64,000 nt of DNA from Chloroflexaceae bacterium (GTDB lineage Bacteria; Chloroflexota; Chloroflexia; Chloroflexales; Chloroflexaceae): the NCBI GenBank assembly GCA_025057155.1, contig JANWYD010000006.1, positions 124,001 through 188,000 of the forward strand, in the 5' to 3' direction. Position 1 is the stretch's first letter, and each line of letters starts with the position of its first letter. Position numbers and translations under genes: made by a program. The notes under the pieces are model-generated. The model was not told the origin of the DNA. It saw only the letters and a list, made by a program, of their open reading frames with translations, and did not search any database. Positions 27,380-36,910 of the stretch are shown here, in pieces.

Positions 27380-27433
27380 ACGATGAGATGTTGCGCGGGC
27401 CCGCGTTCCTGCAGCCTGCGTCGCAGATTTGCT

Positions 27434-27476
27434 CCATCCAATCCGAAATCCAAAATCTAAAATCTAAAATCAATCC
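27434..27476. repeat. Heptad repeat, degenerate copy after lon
   Basis: Five to six units with ATCCAAA, ATCTAAA and ATCCGAA variants fill most of the 101-bp gap between lon and the convergent SH3 gene. Confidence 0.85.
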
Positions 27477-27480
27477 GGCC

Positions 27481-28146
27481 TCAGGGCGCTTCGACCAGAA
27501 AATCCGCGGCCACGTAGCCCTCGCGCCCATCGGGGGCGCGCACCTTGCGCCAGAGGTAGTCGCCCCCCGGCACCTCCTCGCCGAGGGCTTCTACGCGCGT
27601 GCCTTCGGGCAGGGTGGTGATCGGCGCGCCGGCGGTCGAGGGATCGGGACGCAGGAAGAGACCCTGACCGCCCGTACCGCTGACAATGTAGAAACGCCGG
27701 CCCGCCGGGGCCGCCACCGATGTCTCCGCCATCGGCGACGGGTACGGTTCGCCTGACAGCACGCCTCCGGGTACAGGGGTCGTCACCGGCGCGGCGGTCG
27801 GCTCGCGAAAGCCCAGGCCGCTTTCACGCTGTTCGGTGCGTCCAAGGGCGAGCAGGGCGATCAGCAGGACAATTACCAGCAGCGCGATACCCGCCAGGTA
27901 GCGCCATCCTCCGGCCTGCAACCACAGTTGGAGTTCCTGGGGCGACGCCGGCAGCAGGCCCCGCGCCTGGCGGCGCCGGCCAGACGAACGTTCCCTGCGC
28001 CAGTGCGGATCGGCCGGCGCTCGCTCGACCCACTCGCCCTCGTCGGGATCGTAGCGCCGCGTCTGGGAGGAGCGGCCGGTATGCCCTGGCGCGTCGCGGT
28101 CGGGAAGCCGCTGCGTCTGCCCGCGCCGGTTTTCGGGATCGCCCAT
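27481..28146 (-). CDS. Single-pass membrane protein with C-terminal SH3b domain
   Basis: A 221-residue protein. The basic, Arg-rich cytosolic part is residues 1-78, one membrane segment (IALLVIVLLIALLAL) lies near 85-100, then a Pro/Thr-rich linker. A bacterial SH3 domain (about 155-220) shows GLFLRPDPSTAGAPITTLPEG, WRKVRAPDGREGYVAADFL. Such domains bind peptidoglycan or proteins outside the membrane. The ATG at 28146 has an AAGGAG site 7 bases upstream, and an upstream in-frame ATG at 28182 was rejected. It converges with lon. Confidence 0.75.
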   Translation of the reverse strand: MGDPENRRGQTQRLPDRDAPGHTGRSSQTRRYDPDEGEWVERAPADPHWRRERSSGRRRQARGLLPASPQELQLWLQAGGWRYLAGIALLVIVLLIALLALGRTEQRESGLGFREPTAAPVTTPVPGGVLSGEPYPSPMAETSVAAPAGRRFYIVSGTGGQGLFLRPDPSTAGAPITTLPEGTRVEALGEEVPGGDYLWRKVRAPDGREGYVAADFLVEAP

Positions 28147-28217
28147 TGGTCGTCTCCTTCTACAGCGGGTGTATGATAGCATAGAAGCAGGCGAAACGGA
28201 AAAGGAGCCGCCGGGGT

Positions 28218-28315
28218 GCGTGTTCAGATTTACCGCAGAGCACGCAGAGGAACGGAGAGGGTGAGCTTATTGAAGCCCTTTGCGTCCCTCCGCGCCCTCT
28301 GCGGTGCGAACGGGT
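28218..28315. repeat. ACCGCAGAG-type dispersed sequence
   Basis: TTTACCGCAGAGCACGCAGAGGAAC and an inverted CCCTCCGCGCCCTCTGCGGT partner (each quoted in part) form an imperfect inverted repeat. A related word (CCGCCGAGAACGCGGAGAGA) with its partner lies at 1330-1385. Nothing coding is seen here. Confidence 0.5.
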
Positions 28316-28399
28316 TCAGTAGATGTGAACACTATCCCATCGGGCCCGTCCGTCCGTTGCCGGTATGACCAATCCGCATGCCACATCCGAGGCAGCTCC

Positions 28400-29401
28400 G
28401 TGGAAATCACCCTCGAATCGCCCCTCGATATGCACCTCCACCTGCGCGAGGGGGCCATGCTGCGCCAGGTCGCCCCGCTGAGCGCTCGCCACTTCGCCGG
28501 GGCGGTGGTGATGCCCAATCTGATCCCGCCGGTGGATAACCTCGAACGGCTGCAGGCCTACCGCGCGGCGATCCTCGAGGCCGTCGCCCCCTTCCCCTTC
28601 ACGCCCTGGATGACGCTCTTCTTCCGCCCCTACCCGGAGGATCTGCTGGCCGCCGCGCGAAGCGAGATCATCGGCGTCAAGCTCTACCCCGAGGGTGTGA
28701 CCACTAACAGCAGCGAGGGGGTGCGCGACCTGGAGGCGGTGGAGGAGACCCTGGCACGCATGGAGCGCCTGGGCATTCCGCTGCTGGTCCACGGCGAGAC
28801 GCACGGTTTCGTGCTCGACCGGGAGGCCGAGTTTCTGCCTATTTACGCCCGCTGGGCTGAACGCTTTCCCCGTCTGACGATTGTGATGGAGCACATTACG
28901 ACCGCCGCCGCCCTCGATCTGCTCGAGCGCTATCCTAATCTCGCGGCGACGGTGACGGTGCACCACCTGCTGACCACCCTCGACGACGTGGCCGGGGGGC
29001 TGCTCCAGCCGCACCTGTTCTGCAAGCCCATCCCGAAGCGCCCCGAGGATCGCGCCGCGTTACAGGCGGCGGCGCTGCGGGCCCATCCGCGCCTGATGTT
29101 TGGCAGCGACTCCGCGCCGCATCCCCGTGAGCGGAAAGAGGCCGCCGCGTGCGCCGCAGGGGTCTTCAGCGCACCGGTGGCCCTGGCGCTCCTGGCGGAG
29201 TTGTTTGCCCGCCACGACGCGCTTGCCAACCTCCAGGCCTTCGTCTCCGACAATGCCCGGCGGGTGTACGGCGTCACCCCGCCAGCGCGGCGCGTGCGCC
29301 TGGCGCGGCGCCCCTGGCAGGTTCCGGAGCGTTACGGAGATGTCGTGCCGTTCTATCACGGTCAGACGCTGGAATGGCAGGTGCTTGATGTTGAACCCTG
29401 A
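28400..29401 (+). CDS. pyrC: Dihydroorotase, class II type
   Basis: A 333-residue zinc amidohydrolase forming dihydroorotate in pyrimidine synthesis. Metal and substrate motifs are DMHLHLREG, the carbamylated Lys in [27 protein letters not shown] and the late FGSDSAPH. The start is taken as GTG at 28400 ([15 protein letters not shown]) because it gives the family length. The frame is open to 28280 through repeat-like DNA. The end overlaps the next gene by 14 bases. Confidence 0.88.
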   Translation: MEITLESPLDMHLHLREGAMLRQVAPLSARHFAGAVVMPNLIPPVDNLERLQAYRAAILEAVAPFPFTPWMTLFFRPYPEDLLAAARSEIIGVKLYPEGVTTNSSEGVRDLEAVEETLARMERLGIPLLVHGETHGFVLDREAEFLPIYARWAERFPRLTIVMEHITTAAALDLLERYPNLAATVTVHHLLTTLDDVAGGLLQPHLFCKPIPKRPEDRAALQAAALRAHPRLMFGSDSAPHPRERKEAAACAAGVFSAPVALALLAELFARHDALANLQAFVSDNARRVYGVTPPARRVRLARRPWQVPERYGDVVPFYHGQTLEWQVLDVEP

Positions 29402-30659
29402 GTCTGTTGCCGCGGTCGAAGCGGCCCGCTTCGGCGAGCGGTTCGTGCGCCCGCTCTACACTGGCTACGGCTTCGCCGCGATTCCCGGCGCCATCGAGCG
29501 CCTGCTCACGGGGACCAGCAGCGACGCCCTGCCGCCTGCCGCCTTCCCCGGCGGTCTGGAGCGGCGCGAAACGGTGATCCTGCTGTTCCTGGACGCATTC
29601 GGCTGGCAGTTCTTCGCCGCGCACGTTGACCGGTATCCCTTCCTGCAACGGACGCTCGACCATGGCGTGGTCTCGCGGTTAACGACCATGTTCCCTTCGA
29701 CCACTGCAGCCCATGTGACAACCATCCACACCAGCCTGCCGCCGGGCCAGTCGGGGGTGTTCGAGTGGTTCTTCCACGAGCCGACCCTGGGCCGGATCAT
29801 CGCGCCGTTGCTCTTCTCCTACGCTGGCGAGCGTGAGCGCGAGACCCTCGCCGCCGCCGGGGTGGACCCGGCGGCGCTCTTCCCCGCCGCGACGCTGTAC
29901 CAGCGCCTTCAGGCCGCCGGGGTGCACTCGACCGTATTCATGCACCGCGCTTATGCCAGCTCCTCCTACAGCCGCGTCGTGTGTGCGGGCGCCGACACGG
30001 TAGGCTACCAAACCTTCGCTGAGGCCATCACCCTGCTTGGGCAGCGCCTGGAAGCTCGTCGCGGCCCGTCCTACTATCTCCTCTACGTGGACACCATTGA
30101 CGACCTGTGCCACACCTACGGCCCCGCGGCCCCCCACGTCGCGGCTGAGATTGACACCGTGCTGACCACGCTTGACCGGCTGCTGCACCCCCTCCTGGCG
30201 CGGCTGGGCAGGCCCGTGTTGCTGCTGTTCACCGCCGACCACGGGCAGATCAGGGTGAACCCGGCTGCGAGCCTCATGGTCAACCGGCTCGTCCCCGAAC
30301 TGGCGGCCGCCACTCCCGGCGGCGCCGACGGGCGCCCGCTGGCGCCGGGAGGCTCGAACCGCGACCTGTTTCTCTACCTCAACCAGGATCGGGTGGAGGA
30401 GATGCGCGCCGCGCTCAGCGAACGCCTCGCCGGGCGCGCCGAGGTGCATCGCGTGGCCGACCTGGCGGCCCAGGGCCTCTTTGGCCCCCACGTCTCGCCC
30501 CTCTTCCTGGCCCGCGCTGGCGACCTGGTGGTGCTGCCCTACGCTGGCGAGTCGGTATGGTGGGACGCCGAGCCGTTCAAGCTGCGCCACCTGGGGATGC
30601 ACGGCGGCCTGACCCCCGAAGAGGCGCATACGCTGCTCGGCGCGTTGATGTATGAGTAG
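29388..30659 (+). CDS. Type I phosphodiesterase / alkaline phosphatase superfamily protein
   Basis: A 423-residue metal-dependent hydrolase. The first metal Asp is in [13 protein letters not shown], the nucleophile Thr in [15 protein letters not shown], and later ligands in [20 protein letters not shown] and the C-terminal LGMHGGL. There is no signal peptide, so it is likely cytosolic and may act on a nucleotide or phosphonate-like substrate. The ATG at 29388 lies within the end of pyrC, which suggests translational coupling and a nucleotide-linked role. Confidence 0.8.
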   Translation: MLNPESVAAVEAARFGERFVRPLYTGYGFAAIPGAIERLLTGTSSDALPPAAFPGGLERRETVILLFLDAFGWQFFAAHVDRYPFLQRTLDHGVVSRLTTMFPSTTAAHVTTIHTSLPPGQSGVFEWFFHEPTLGRIIAPLLFSYAGERERETLAAAGVDPAALFPAATLYQRLQAAGVHSTVFMHRAYASSSYSRVVCAGADTVGYQTFAEAITLLGQRLEARRGPSYYLLYVDTIDDLCHTYGPAAPHVAAEIDTVLTTLDRLLHPLLARLGRPVLLLFTADHGQIRVNPAASLMVNRLVPELAAATPGGADGRPLAPGGSNRDLFLYLNQDRVEEMRAALSERLAGRAEVHRVADLAAQGLFGPHVSPLFLARAGDLVVLPYAGESVWWDAEPFKLRHLGMHGGLTPEEAHTLLGALMYE

Positions 30660-30849
30660 CTTCGCTGGCGGTTCCGGCGCCGCCGGGTTAGAGGATGCGC
30701 CGGAAAACCCTACACCTGATAAGGGTCAGGGAGGGGGCGGGGCGGTGTCCGCCGCGAACGGACGCCGCGCGCTCCCGAAACCTGGTCCGCTTCGCGCGGC
30801 GAGGAGCAGCATGCAAAACGTTTCGTCACACCCCGCTTGAGGCGACGCA

Positions 30850-30879
30850 TTGACGCCCGTTCGTCTGCCGTGCTATACT
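30850..30879 (+). promoter_or_regulatory. Promoter of metH
   Basis: TTGACG (30850-30855), an 18-base spacer, TATACT (30874-30879) with TG one base upstream. The riboswitch aptamer starts about 20 bases downstream. Confidence 0.75.
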
Positions 30880-30900
30880 CCACGGCAAAAGTGCATAGCG

Positions 30901-31019
30901 CTCATCAAGAGGGGTGGAGGGACCGGCCCGATGAAGCCCCAGCAACCCCCCGGAGCGGCGCCGCGTCGCGCACCGGCCTGGAAGGGTGCTAAGTCCGGCA
31001 GCGCAAGCTGGGAGATGAG
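30901..31019 (+). promoter_or_regulatory. SAM-I (S-box) riboswitch
   Basis: P1 pairs CTCATC (30901-30906) with GATGAG (31014-31019). Conserved core elements follow the class order: AAGAG...GGAGGGA, GGCCCGATGAAGCCC, GCAACC and GGTGCTAAGTCC. S-adenosylmethionine would bind and favour the terminator just downstream, switching off metH when methionine is ample. Confidence 0.93.
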
Positions 31020-31029
31020 GTCATCGAAG

Positions 31030-31058
31030 CCTTCACACCAGCGTGTGAGGGTTTTTTT
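31030..31058 (+). terminator. Riboswitch-controlled intrinsic terminator
   Basis: A 9-bp stem CCTTCACAC/GTGTGAGGG with a CAGC loop is followed by seven T residues, ending 25 bases before the metH start. The aptamer's 3' P1 strand (31014-31019) lies just before it, so an alternative antiterminator pairing is expected. Confidence 0.9.
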
Positions 31059-31083
31059 GCGCCACATGAGGAGCATCACCGCA

Positions 31084-34000
31084 GTGACGAAGCCCAAACC
31101 CACCTACCTTGAAGCCCTGCGCCAGCGCGTGTTGATCTACGACGGCGCGATGGGTACGAGCATCGACACCTTCCCCCTGACCGTCGAGGACTACGGCGGC
31201 GAACGCACCTTCGGCAACCGCGATTACCTGGTGATCACCCGGCCTGATGTTATTAGCCGCATCCACGAATCGTTTATGGAGGCCGGGGCGGATGTGCTGG
31301 AGACATGCACCTTCCAGTCCACCCGCATTCGCCTGGAGGAGTGGGGGTTAGGCGAACGCACCCTGGAGATCAACCGCGCCGCCGCCCGCCTTGCCCGCGC
31401 CGTCGCTGATCGCTTCGAGGCCCGCGATGGCCGCCCGCGCTATGTCGCCGGCTCGATGGGGCCGACCGGCAAGCTGCCTTCGTCCGACGATCCCGCGCTC
31501 TCCGACATCAGCTTCGAGGAGCTGAGCGACATCTTTCGCGAGCAGGCCATTGGCCTGATCGAAGGCGGCGTTGACGTGCTGCTGGTAGAGACCAGCGTGG
31601 ACATCCTCGAGGTCAAGGCGGCCCTCGACGGCATCCGCCGCGCGAAGGCCGAGTTGAACCGCCCCGATGTGGCCGTGCAGGCCCAGGTCTTTCTCGACCT
31701 CTCCGGACGCATGCTCCTTGGCACTGATGTGCCAGCGCTGATTGCCACCCTGGAGGCCATGCCGGTGGACGTGATCGGGCTGAACTGCTCCACCGGCCCG
31801 GAGCATATGCGCGCAGCCATCCAGTATCTCACCACCCATTCGCGCAAGCCGATCTCCTGCATCCCCAACGCCGGGCTGCCGCTGGAAGTTGACGGCCAGA
31901 CAGTCTATCCGATGGAGCCGGAGCCATTCGCCCGCATCCTGGGAGAGTTCGTGAGCGAATATGGCGTGAGCGTGGTAGGGGGATGCTGCGGCACCACCCC
32001 GGCCCATATCGCGCGCCTGCGCGCCGAGGTCGGCTACGACCGCCCGCCCGCGCCCCGGCGGATTGAGTACATTCCCAGCGTCTCGTCGGGCATCCGCGCC
32101 GCTGCTCTCAAGCAGGACGCGACGCTCACCATGATCGGCGAGCGGGTGAACACCCTGGGGTCGCGCAAGGTCAAGCGGCTGCTGCTCAACAACGACTACG
32201 ACGGGGTGCTGGAGGTTGCCCGCGAGCAGGTTGACAGCGGCGCGCACATGCTCGATGTCTGCGTGGCGATGACCGAGCGCGCCGATGAGAAGGAGATGAT
32301 GGTCACGCTGCTCAAGAAGCTGACCATGAACATCGAACTGCCGCTGGTGATTGACACGACCGAGGCCGACGTGCTGGAGGCGGCCCTGGCCATGTACCCC
32401 GGCCGCGCGGTGGTGAACTCGGTATCCCTGGAGGGCGGACGGGGCAAGAAGCTCGACCGGGTGCTGCCGCTCGTCGCCCGCTACGGCGCGGCGACAATCG
32501 TCATGACCATTGACGAAGAGGGCATGGCCCACACCCGCGAGCGCAAGGTCGCCATCGCCCGGCGCATCGCGCGCATTGCCGAGGAGGAGTATGGCATCCC
32601 CGCCGAGGCGCTGATCTTCGACGTTCTCACCTTTCCGATCACCACCGGCCAGGAGGAGTTGCGGAATGCCGCCGTCGAAACCATCGAGGGCATTCGCCTG
32701 GTCAAGGAGCAGATTCCGGGCTGCTTCACCACCCTGGGGGTCAGCAATCTGAGTTTCGGCGTGGCCCCCCACGCCCGGGCCGCGCTCAACTCGGTGTTCC
32801 TCTACCACGCCGTCGCCGCTGGACTCGACACGGCGATTATCAACCCGGCCCATGTGACCCCTTATGCCGAGATCCCTGCCGAGGAGCGCGAGGTCTGCGA
32901 GGACCTGATCTTCAACCGCCGCGAAGACGCCCTGGCACGCTTTATCGCCTACTACGAGCAGAACCGGGCCGCCCAGGAGGGTGAACGGGCCGATCCGACC
33001 GCGGCGATGAGCGTGGACCAGCGCCTGCACTGGAAGATCCTCCACCGCAAGAAGGAGGGGGTCGAGGAGGACATTGACGCCGCGGTGGCGCAGCGTATGG
33101 ACGCCGACCATCCGGCGCAGACAGCCACGAGCGAGGGCACGCCCCAGGGCCGCGCCGCAGTAGATGTGCTCAACAACGTGTTGCTGCCGGCGATGAAGGA
33201 AGTCGGCGACCTCTTCGGCGCGGGCCAGCTCATCCTCCCCTTCGTGCTCCAGTCGGCGGAGGTGATGAAAAAGGCCGTGGCGCGGCTCGAATGCTACCTT
33301 GACAAACTTGAAGGGGCCAGCAAGGGCAAGGTGGTGCTGGCCACCGTGTATGGCGATGTCCACGATATCGGCAAGAACCTGGTCAATACGATCCTCTCCA
33401 ACAACGGCTACACGGTCTACGACCTGGGCAAGCAGGTGCCGGCGAACACGATTATCGAGAAGGCCGTGGAGGTCAACGCCGACGCCATCGGTCTCTCCGC
33501 GCTGCTGGTAAGCACCTCCAAGCAGATGCCGCTGATCGTGCAGGAGCTGCACAAGCGCGGGTTGAGCTTCCCGGTGCTGGTGGGCGGGGCGGCGATCAAC
33601 CGGCAGTACGGGCTGCGCATTACCTTCGTGGGCGATGAAGAGCCGTATGAGGCCGGCGTGTTCTACTGCAAGGACGCTTTCGAGGGGCTGGAGACGATGG
33701 ACCGCCTGAGCGATCCGGCGCAGCGGGAGGACTTCGTGCGCGCCACCATCGCCGAGGCGGCCACGGTGCTGCACGAGCGCCAGCGGGGGCGGGTGGCCCT
33801 CTCGGATCTGGGCAAGGCCAGCCAGCGCGGGCCGCAGGCGCGCTCCAACGTGCGCCGAGACGTGCCGACGCCCACGCCGCCCTTCTGGGGCGCCCGCGCC
33901 ATCACGCGCATCCGCCTGGCCGACGTGGTGGCCTGTCTCGACCGCAATGCCCTCTACCGCCTTCAGTGGGGCGCCAAGAACGCCAAAGGCGCCGAGTGGG

Positions 34001-34653
34001 AGCGGCTCAAGGCCGAGTTCGACCAGAAGGTGCGCGATCTCGTGCGCGAGGCCGAACGGGAGGGCTGGCTCGAACCAAAGGTGGTCTACGGCTACTTCCC
34101 CGTGCAGAGCGATGGCAACGACCTGATCGTCTATGACCCGAGCGATCGGCGGCGCGAGTTGACGCGCTTCGTCTTTCCGCGGCAGCCGGAGCGTGAGCGG
34201 CTCTGCATCAGCGACTACTTCCGCGACGTGGAGAGCGGCGAGTACGACGTAGCTGCGTTCCAGATCGTGACCATGGGCGAACGCGTTGACGCCCTGACCG
34301 AGGAACTGCAACGCCAGGGCGATTACAGCCGCAGCTACTATGTGCACGGCCTGGGGGTGAGTCTGGCCGAGGCCCTGGCCGAGTACACCAACCGGCTGAT
34401 CCGGCAGAGCCTCGGCATCGGCGAACATCGCGGCAAACGCTACTCCTGGGGCTACCCGGCCTGTCCTGACCTGGAGGAGCACGGCAAGCTGTTCCAGATT
34501 TTACCCGTCGAGCAGATCGGCGTCACGCTCACCGAGGCGTTCCAACTGGTGCCGGAGCAGAGCACAGCGGCAATTGTGGTGCACCATCCCGAAGCGAAGT
34601 ACTTCAGCATCGGCAGCGCCCGTGAACGGGCCGAGCAGGATGTCGAAGCGTAA
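31084..34653 (+). CDS. metH: Cobalamin-dependent methionine synthase
   Basis: A 1189-residue enzyme transferring methyl from methyltetrahydrofolate through cobalamin to homocysteine. The homocysteine domain (to about 340) has zinc Cys in LNCSTG and GGCCGTTP. A pterin domain starts MIGERVNTLG. The cap and B12 domain carries DVHDIGKNLVNTIL, and the C-terminal reactivation domain has RYSWGYPACPDLEEH. All modules are present. The GTG at 31084 is preferred because AGGAG at 31069 sits 10 bases before it; an in-frame ATG at 31066 has none. Cobalamin use links it to cobUDQ 10 kb away. Confidence 0.95.
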   Translation: MTKPKPTYLEALRQRVLIYDGAMGTSIDTFPLTVEDYGGERTFGNRDYLVITRPDVISRIHESFMEAGADVLETCTFQSTRIRLEEWGLGERTLEINRAAARLARAVADRFEARDGRPRYVAGSMGPTGKLPSSDDPALSDISFEELSDIFREQAIGLIEGGVDVLLVETSVDILEVKAALDGIRRAKAELNRPDVAVQAQVFLDLSGRMLLGTDVPALIATLEAMPVDVIGLNCSTGPEHMRAAIQYLTTHSRKPISCIPNAGLPLEVDGQTVYPMEPEPFARILGEFVSEYGVSVVGGCCGTTPAHIARLRAEVGYDRPPAPRRIEYIPSVSSGIRAAALKQDATLTMIGERVNTLGSRKVKRLLLNNDYDGVLEVAREQVDSGAHMLDVCVAMTERADEKEMMVTLLKKLTMNIELPLVIDTTEADVLEAALAMYPGRAVVNSVSLEGGRGKKLDRVLPLVARYGAATIVMTIDEEGMAHTRERKVAIARRIARIAEEEYGIPAEALIFDVLTFPITTGQEELRNAAVETIEGIRLVKEQIPGCFTTLGVSNLSFGVAPHARAALNSVFLYHAVAAGLDTAIINPAHVTPYAEIPAEEREVCEDLIFNRREDALARFIAYYEQNRAAQEGERADPTAAMSVDQRLHWKILHRKKEGVEEDIDAAVAQRMDADHPAQTATSEGTPQGRAAVDVLNNVLLPAMKEVGDLFGAGQLILPFVLQSAEVMKKAVARLECYLDKLEGASKGKVVLATVYGDVHDIGKNLVNTILSNNGYTVYDLGKQVPANTIIEKAVEVNADAIGLSALLVSTSKQMPLIVQELHKRGLSFPVLVGGAAINRQYGLRITFVGDEEPYEAGVFYCKDAFEGLETMDRLSDPAQREDFVRATIAEAATVLHERQRGRVALSDLGKASQRGPQARSNVRRDVPTPTPPFWGARAITRIRLADVVACLDRNALYRLQWGAKNAKGAEWERLKAEFDQKVRDLVREAEREGWLEPKVVYGYFPVQSDGNDLIVYDPSDRRRELTRFVFPRQPERERLCISDYFRDVESGEYDVAAFQIVTMGERVDALTEELQRQGDYSRSYYVHGLGVSLAEALAEYTNRLIRQSLGIGEHRGKRYSWGYPACPDLEEHGKLFQILPVEQIGVTLTEAFQLVPEQSTAAIVVHHPEAKYFSIGSARERAEQDVEA

Positions 34654-34817
34654 CCTTCGAGCCACCAGAGCGGTATATGCAGCGATTACAGATTTGTCAT
34701 TGCGGATCGGGCGCGGCGCGACCGAGCACGGCCCGCAGCGCTCCGGCGCCCGAACGGCTCGCCTGGAGCCGCAAGATACGCCGGCAACGCAGCTTCATCG
34801 CAGCAGGAGCAAGCACC

Positions 34818-35045
34818 ATGCAGTGTCGTCACTTCACCATCCGCCCGGCGACGGAACACGCTCGCGAAGACGAGGCCCGCCTTAATGCCTTCTTGAGTTC
34901 GGTATACGTCCACTCCGTGCAGGTCTCAGCCGCAACGGCAGGAAGCGCCGGCTGGTCGGTGCTGGTATTCTACGAAGTGCGGGGCGCGGCCCTCAGACGC
35001 CCTGGCCTGGATGCAGCGCCGCCGCTGCGCTACCAGGTTGCATGA
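34818..35045 (+). CDS. Small uncharacterised protein
   Basis: A 75-residue protein starting MQCRHFTI with an AGGAG site 8 bases upstream. The pattern of a beta strand, a RLNAFLSS helix and SVYVHSVQV, ending VLVFYEVRG, resembles short proteins I have seen in other bacteria with an LNxFLxSHxVxxV core. I cannot name the family with confidence. It follows metH by 164 bases. Confidence 0.4.
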   Translation: MQCRHFTIRPATEHAREDEARLNAFLSSVYVHSVQVSAATAGSAGWSVLVFYEVRGAALRRPGLDAAPPLRYQVA

Positions 35046-35128
35046 AGGGGGTAGGTACAACCTTCCTGATAACACCATCCTCTGCACCCTGACAGGCAAA
35101 GACTGGAGGGGGTCCCTGTTGCTCTGCA

Positions 35129-35199
35129 GGCACAACCTTCCAGGTTGCGCCCTCTTCTGTATTGCACCCCCTGTGGGAGCAACCTTCCGGGTTGCTCCC
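35129..35199. repeat. Two CAACCTT palindromes upstream of the membrane protein gene
   Basis: 35129-35151 has 10-bp arms with one mismatch, and 35175-35199 has perfect 10-bp arms (GGGAGCAACC). A third weaker inverted copy lies at 35036-35068. Three members in 170 bp make this the densest cluster of the family here. Confidence 0.85.
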
Positions 35200-35282
35200 C
35201 AGCCCCTGTAACCCCATGTCCCTGCGGTGCATCATACTGGCGTAAGGTTAAAGAACCCTTTGCAGACCAGGAGGATGTTCGT

Positions 35283-36521
35283 ATGCAGCAGGCAGCGACG
35301 CGCTGGTTCAGTCTACGCCGCAACCTGAGGGAGCAGTACTCGCCGCTCTTCTTCCTCGCCGCCCTGGGGAACGGGGGCACCGCTATCACCTTCTTCATCT
35401 GGTTGAACTTCCTGATTCCGCACCCCAGGACCCCGATTGTGACCTTCGACAGCATCGCCGCTTTCCTGAACAAGGCGGATACGCTCGCATACGCACTTAC
35501 CATTGGCGCGATGGCCGGGATCGTCATCTTCGCTCTACGCCACCTGCGGCTAATCGTGTGGAACGTGCGCGAATACGCGCAGTATCGGCGAACCCCGGCC
35601 TATTCGGCGCTGCGGGAGACAAACGGCGCCATTTCGTTGATGGGCATGCCGCTAACGCTGGCGATGACGGTAAATGTCTTCTTCGTGCTCGGCGCGGTGT
35701 TCGTGCCCGGCCTGTGGAACGTGGTCGAGTATCTCTTCCCGATCTCGTTGAGCGTCCTGACGATCATCGGCGTAGCAGCGCTGCGAATTTTCCTCGACCT
35801 GTTCGGGCGCGCCCTGGCCGGCGGGCACTTCGACTGCACGCGCAACAACAACCTGAGCCAGTTGCAGGCCGCTTTCACCTTCGCGATGGTGGCAGTGGGC
35901 CTGGCGGCGCCGGCGGCGATGAGCGGCAACCGCGTCACGATCGCTGTAAGCATTCTGCTTGCGATCTTCTTCCTGAGCGCGGCGGCCCTGGTGGGAGTGA
36001 TCATGCTGGTCCTGGGTTTCCGCGGCATGCTGGCGCACGGGCTGGCGGTCGAAGCAGGGCCGAGCCTGTGGATGCCCATTCCCATCCTCACTCTGATGGG
36101 GATTGCGATGATCCGCATTCGCCACGGTCTGCATCATGGCTTTGAGGTGCACATCGAGCCGGGCAGCACGTTCGTTCTCATTGGCTCGATCCTGGCCCTG
36201 CAACTCTTGACGGGAGTGATCGGCTATGCGGTACTGCGGCGGGTGGGCTATCTGCGCACCTACCTGTGGGGCGAGGCGCGCAGCCCGGGGAGCTACGGGC
36301 TGATCTGCCCGGCGGTGGCGCTGTTCGTCTTCGGGATGTTCTTCGTGCATCCGGGCCTGGTGCAGAACGGGCTGATCGAGAAGTATTCGCTGACGCACTA
36401 CCTGATGATGGCCCCCCTCGCGCTGGTTCAGGCGCTGGGGATCATCGCAATGCTGCGCCTCGATGGAAAGCTGCTGCGCCCACAGTTCGAGGCCCCATCT
36501 TCAGAAATGGCGACGGCCTGA
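35283..36521 (+). CDS. Polytopic membrane protein of unknown function
   Basis: A 412-residue protein with about ten hydrophobic segments between residues 18 and 390. Length, helix number and GPSLWMPIPILTLMGIAMIR recall the TehA/SLAC-type fold or the TsoY family, but I cannot confirm either. Polar residues within helices (HFDCTRNNN near 190, RIRHGLHHG near 280) could line a pore. The ATG at 35283 follows AGGAGG. No partner gene is adjacent. Confidence 0.6.
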   Translation: MQQAATRWFSLRRNLREQYSPLFFLAALGNGGTAITFFIWLNFLIPHPRTPIVTFDSIAAFLNKADTLAYALTIGAMAGIVIFALRHLRLIVWNVREYAQYRRTPAYSALRETNGAISLMGMPLTLAMTVNVFFVLGAVFVPGLWNVVEYLFPISLSVLTIIGVAALRIFLDLFGRALAGGHFDCTRNNNLSQLQAAFTFAMVAVGLAAPAAMSGNRVTIAVSILLAIFFLSAAALVGVIMLVLGFRGMLAHGLAVEAGPSLWMPIPILTLMGIAMIRIRHGLHHGFEVHIEPGSTFVLIGSILALQLLTGVIGYAVLRRVGYLRTYLWGEARSPGSYGLICPAVALFVFGMFFVHPGLVQNGLIEKYSLTHYLMMAPLALVQALGIIAMLRLDGKLLRPQFEAPSSEMATA

Positions 36522-36540
36522 CATAGTGGCCTGAATTTCT

Positions 36541-36567
36541 GGAGGGCAACCTTGAAGGTTGCCCTCC
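36541..36567. repeat. Perfect CAACCTT palindrome after the membrane protein gene
   Basis: The 13-bp arms GGAGGGCAACCTT and complement are separated by one base, 20 bases after the stop codon. Confidence 0.9.
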
Positions 36568-36910
36568 AGGCCGTGCTAGGGGATCATCACCAGCCAATCC
36601 GGCCCGCGACAGGTTTTCTGTCGTAGGCCGGATTCTATGTTGAGCGGCGATCAGCAACGCTCTGGTAATGCCAGTCTACTATTATCCCTGTACTAATCTG
36701 AAGCGCGCACACAGTGAAGCTGCTTACGCTCGTCGCCGGTGCGGAGGGTTGCTGTAAGGTCTATGCCCTGACGGAACCGCCTGTTCCAGTACATACCGGA
36801 TGGGTGAGTAAACGGCTCTCTGCCGGGAAGGATATTCCTGGCGCGAGCCGTTTTCTTCCCCCTGGTGACAGCCACGTTCGCTGCCACGCCGAGCCTTGCG
36901 GAGTAGAGCT
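36568..36910 (+). other. Structured leader region upstream of the GGDEF-EAL gene
   Basis: This 343-bp gap holds no gene. It contains a hairpin AATCCGGCC...GGCCGGATT at 36593-36632. It also has a long nested hairpin at 36810-36853 (AAACGGCTC/GAGCCGTTT around GCCGGGAA/TTCCTGGC) ending in TTTTC, 57 bases before the ATG. The second looks like a terminator with a weak U-run. I could not fit the known c-di-GMP-I motif. Confidence 0.5.

Noticed and set aside
30652-30840. Small frame overlapping the end of the phosphodiesterase gene
   Set aside because: Composition is low in complexity and it runs into the metH promoter region without any family signal.
31348-34482. Very long open frame antisense to metH
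   Set aside because: It mirrors the high-GC codon pattern of metH, has no ribosome site and no family likeness; metH is clearly the real gene. The same holds for long frames opposite lon (24872-26362) and lepA (48639-50273).
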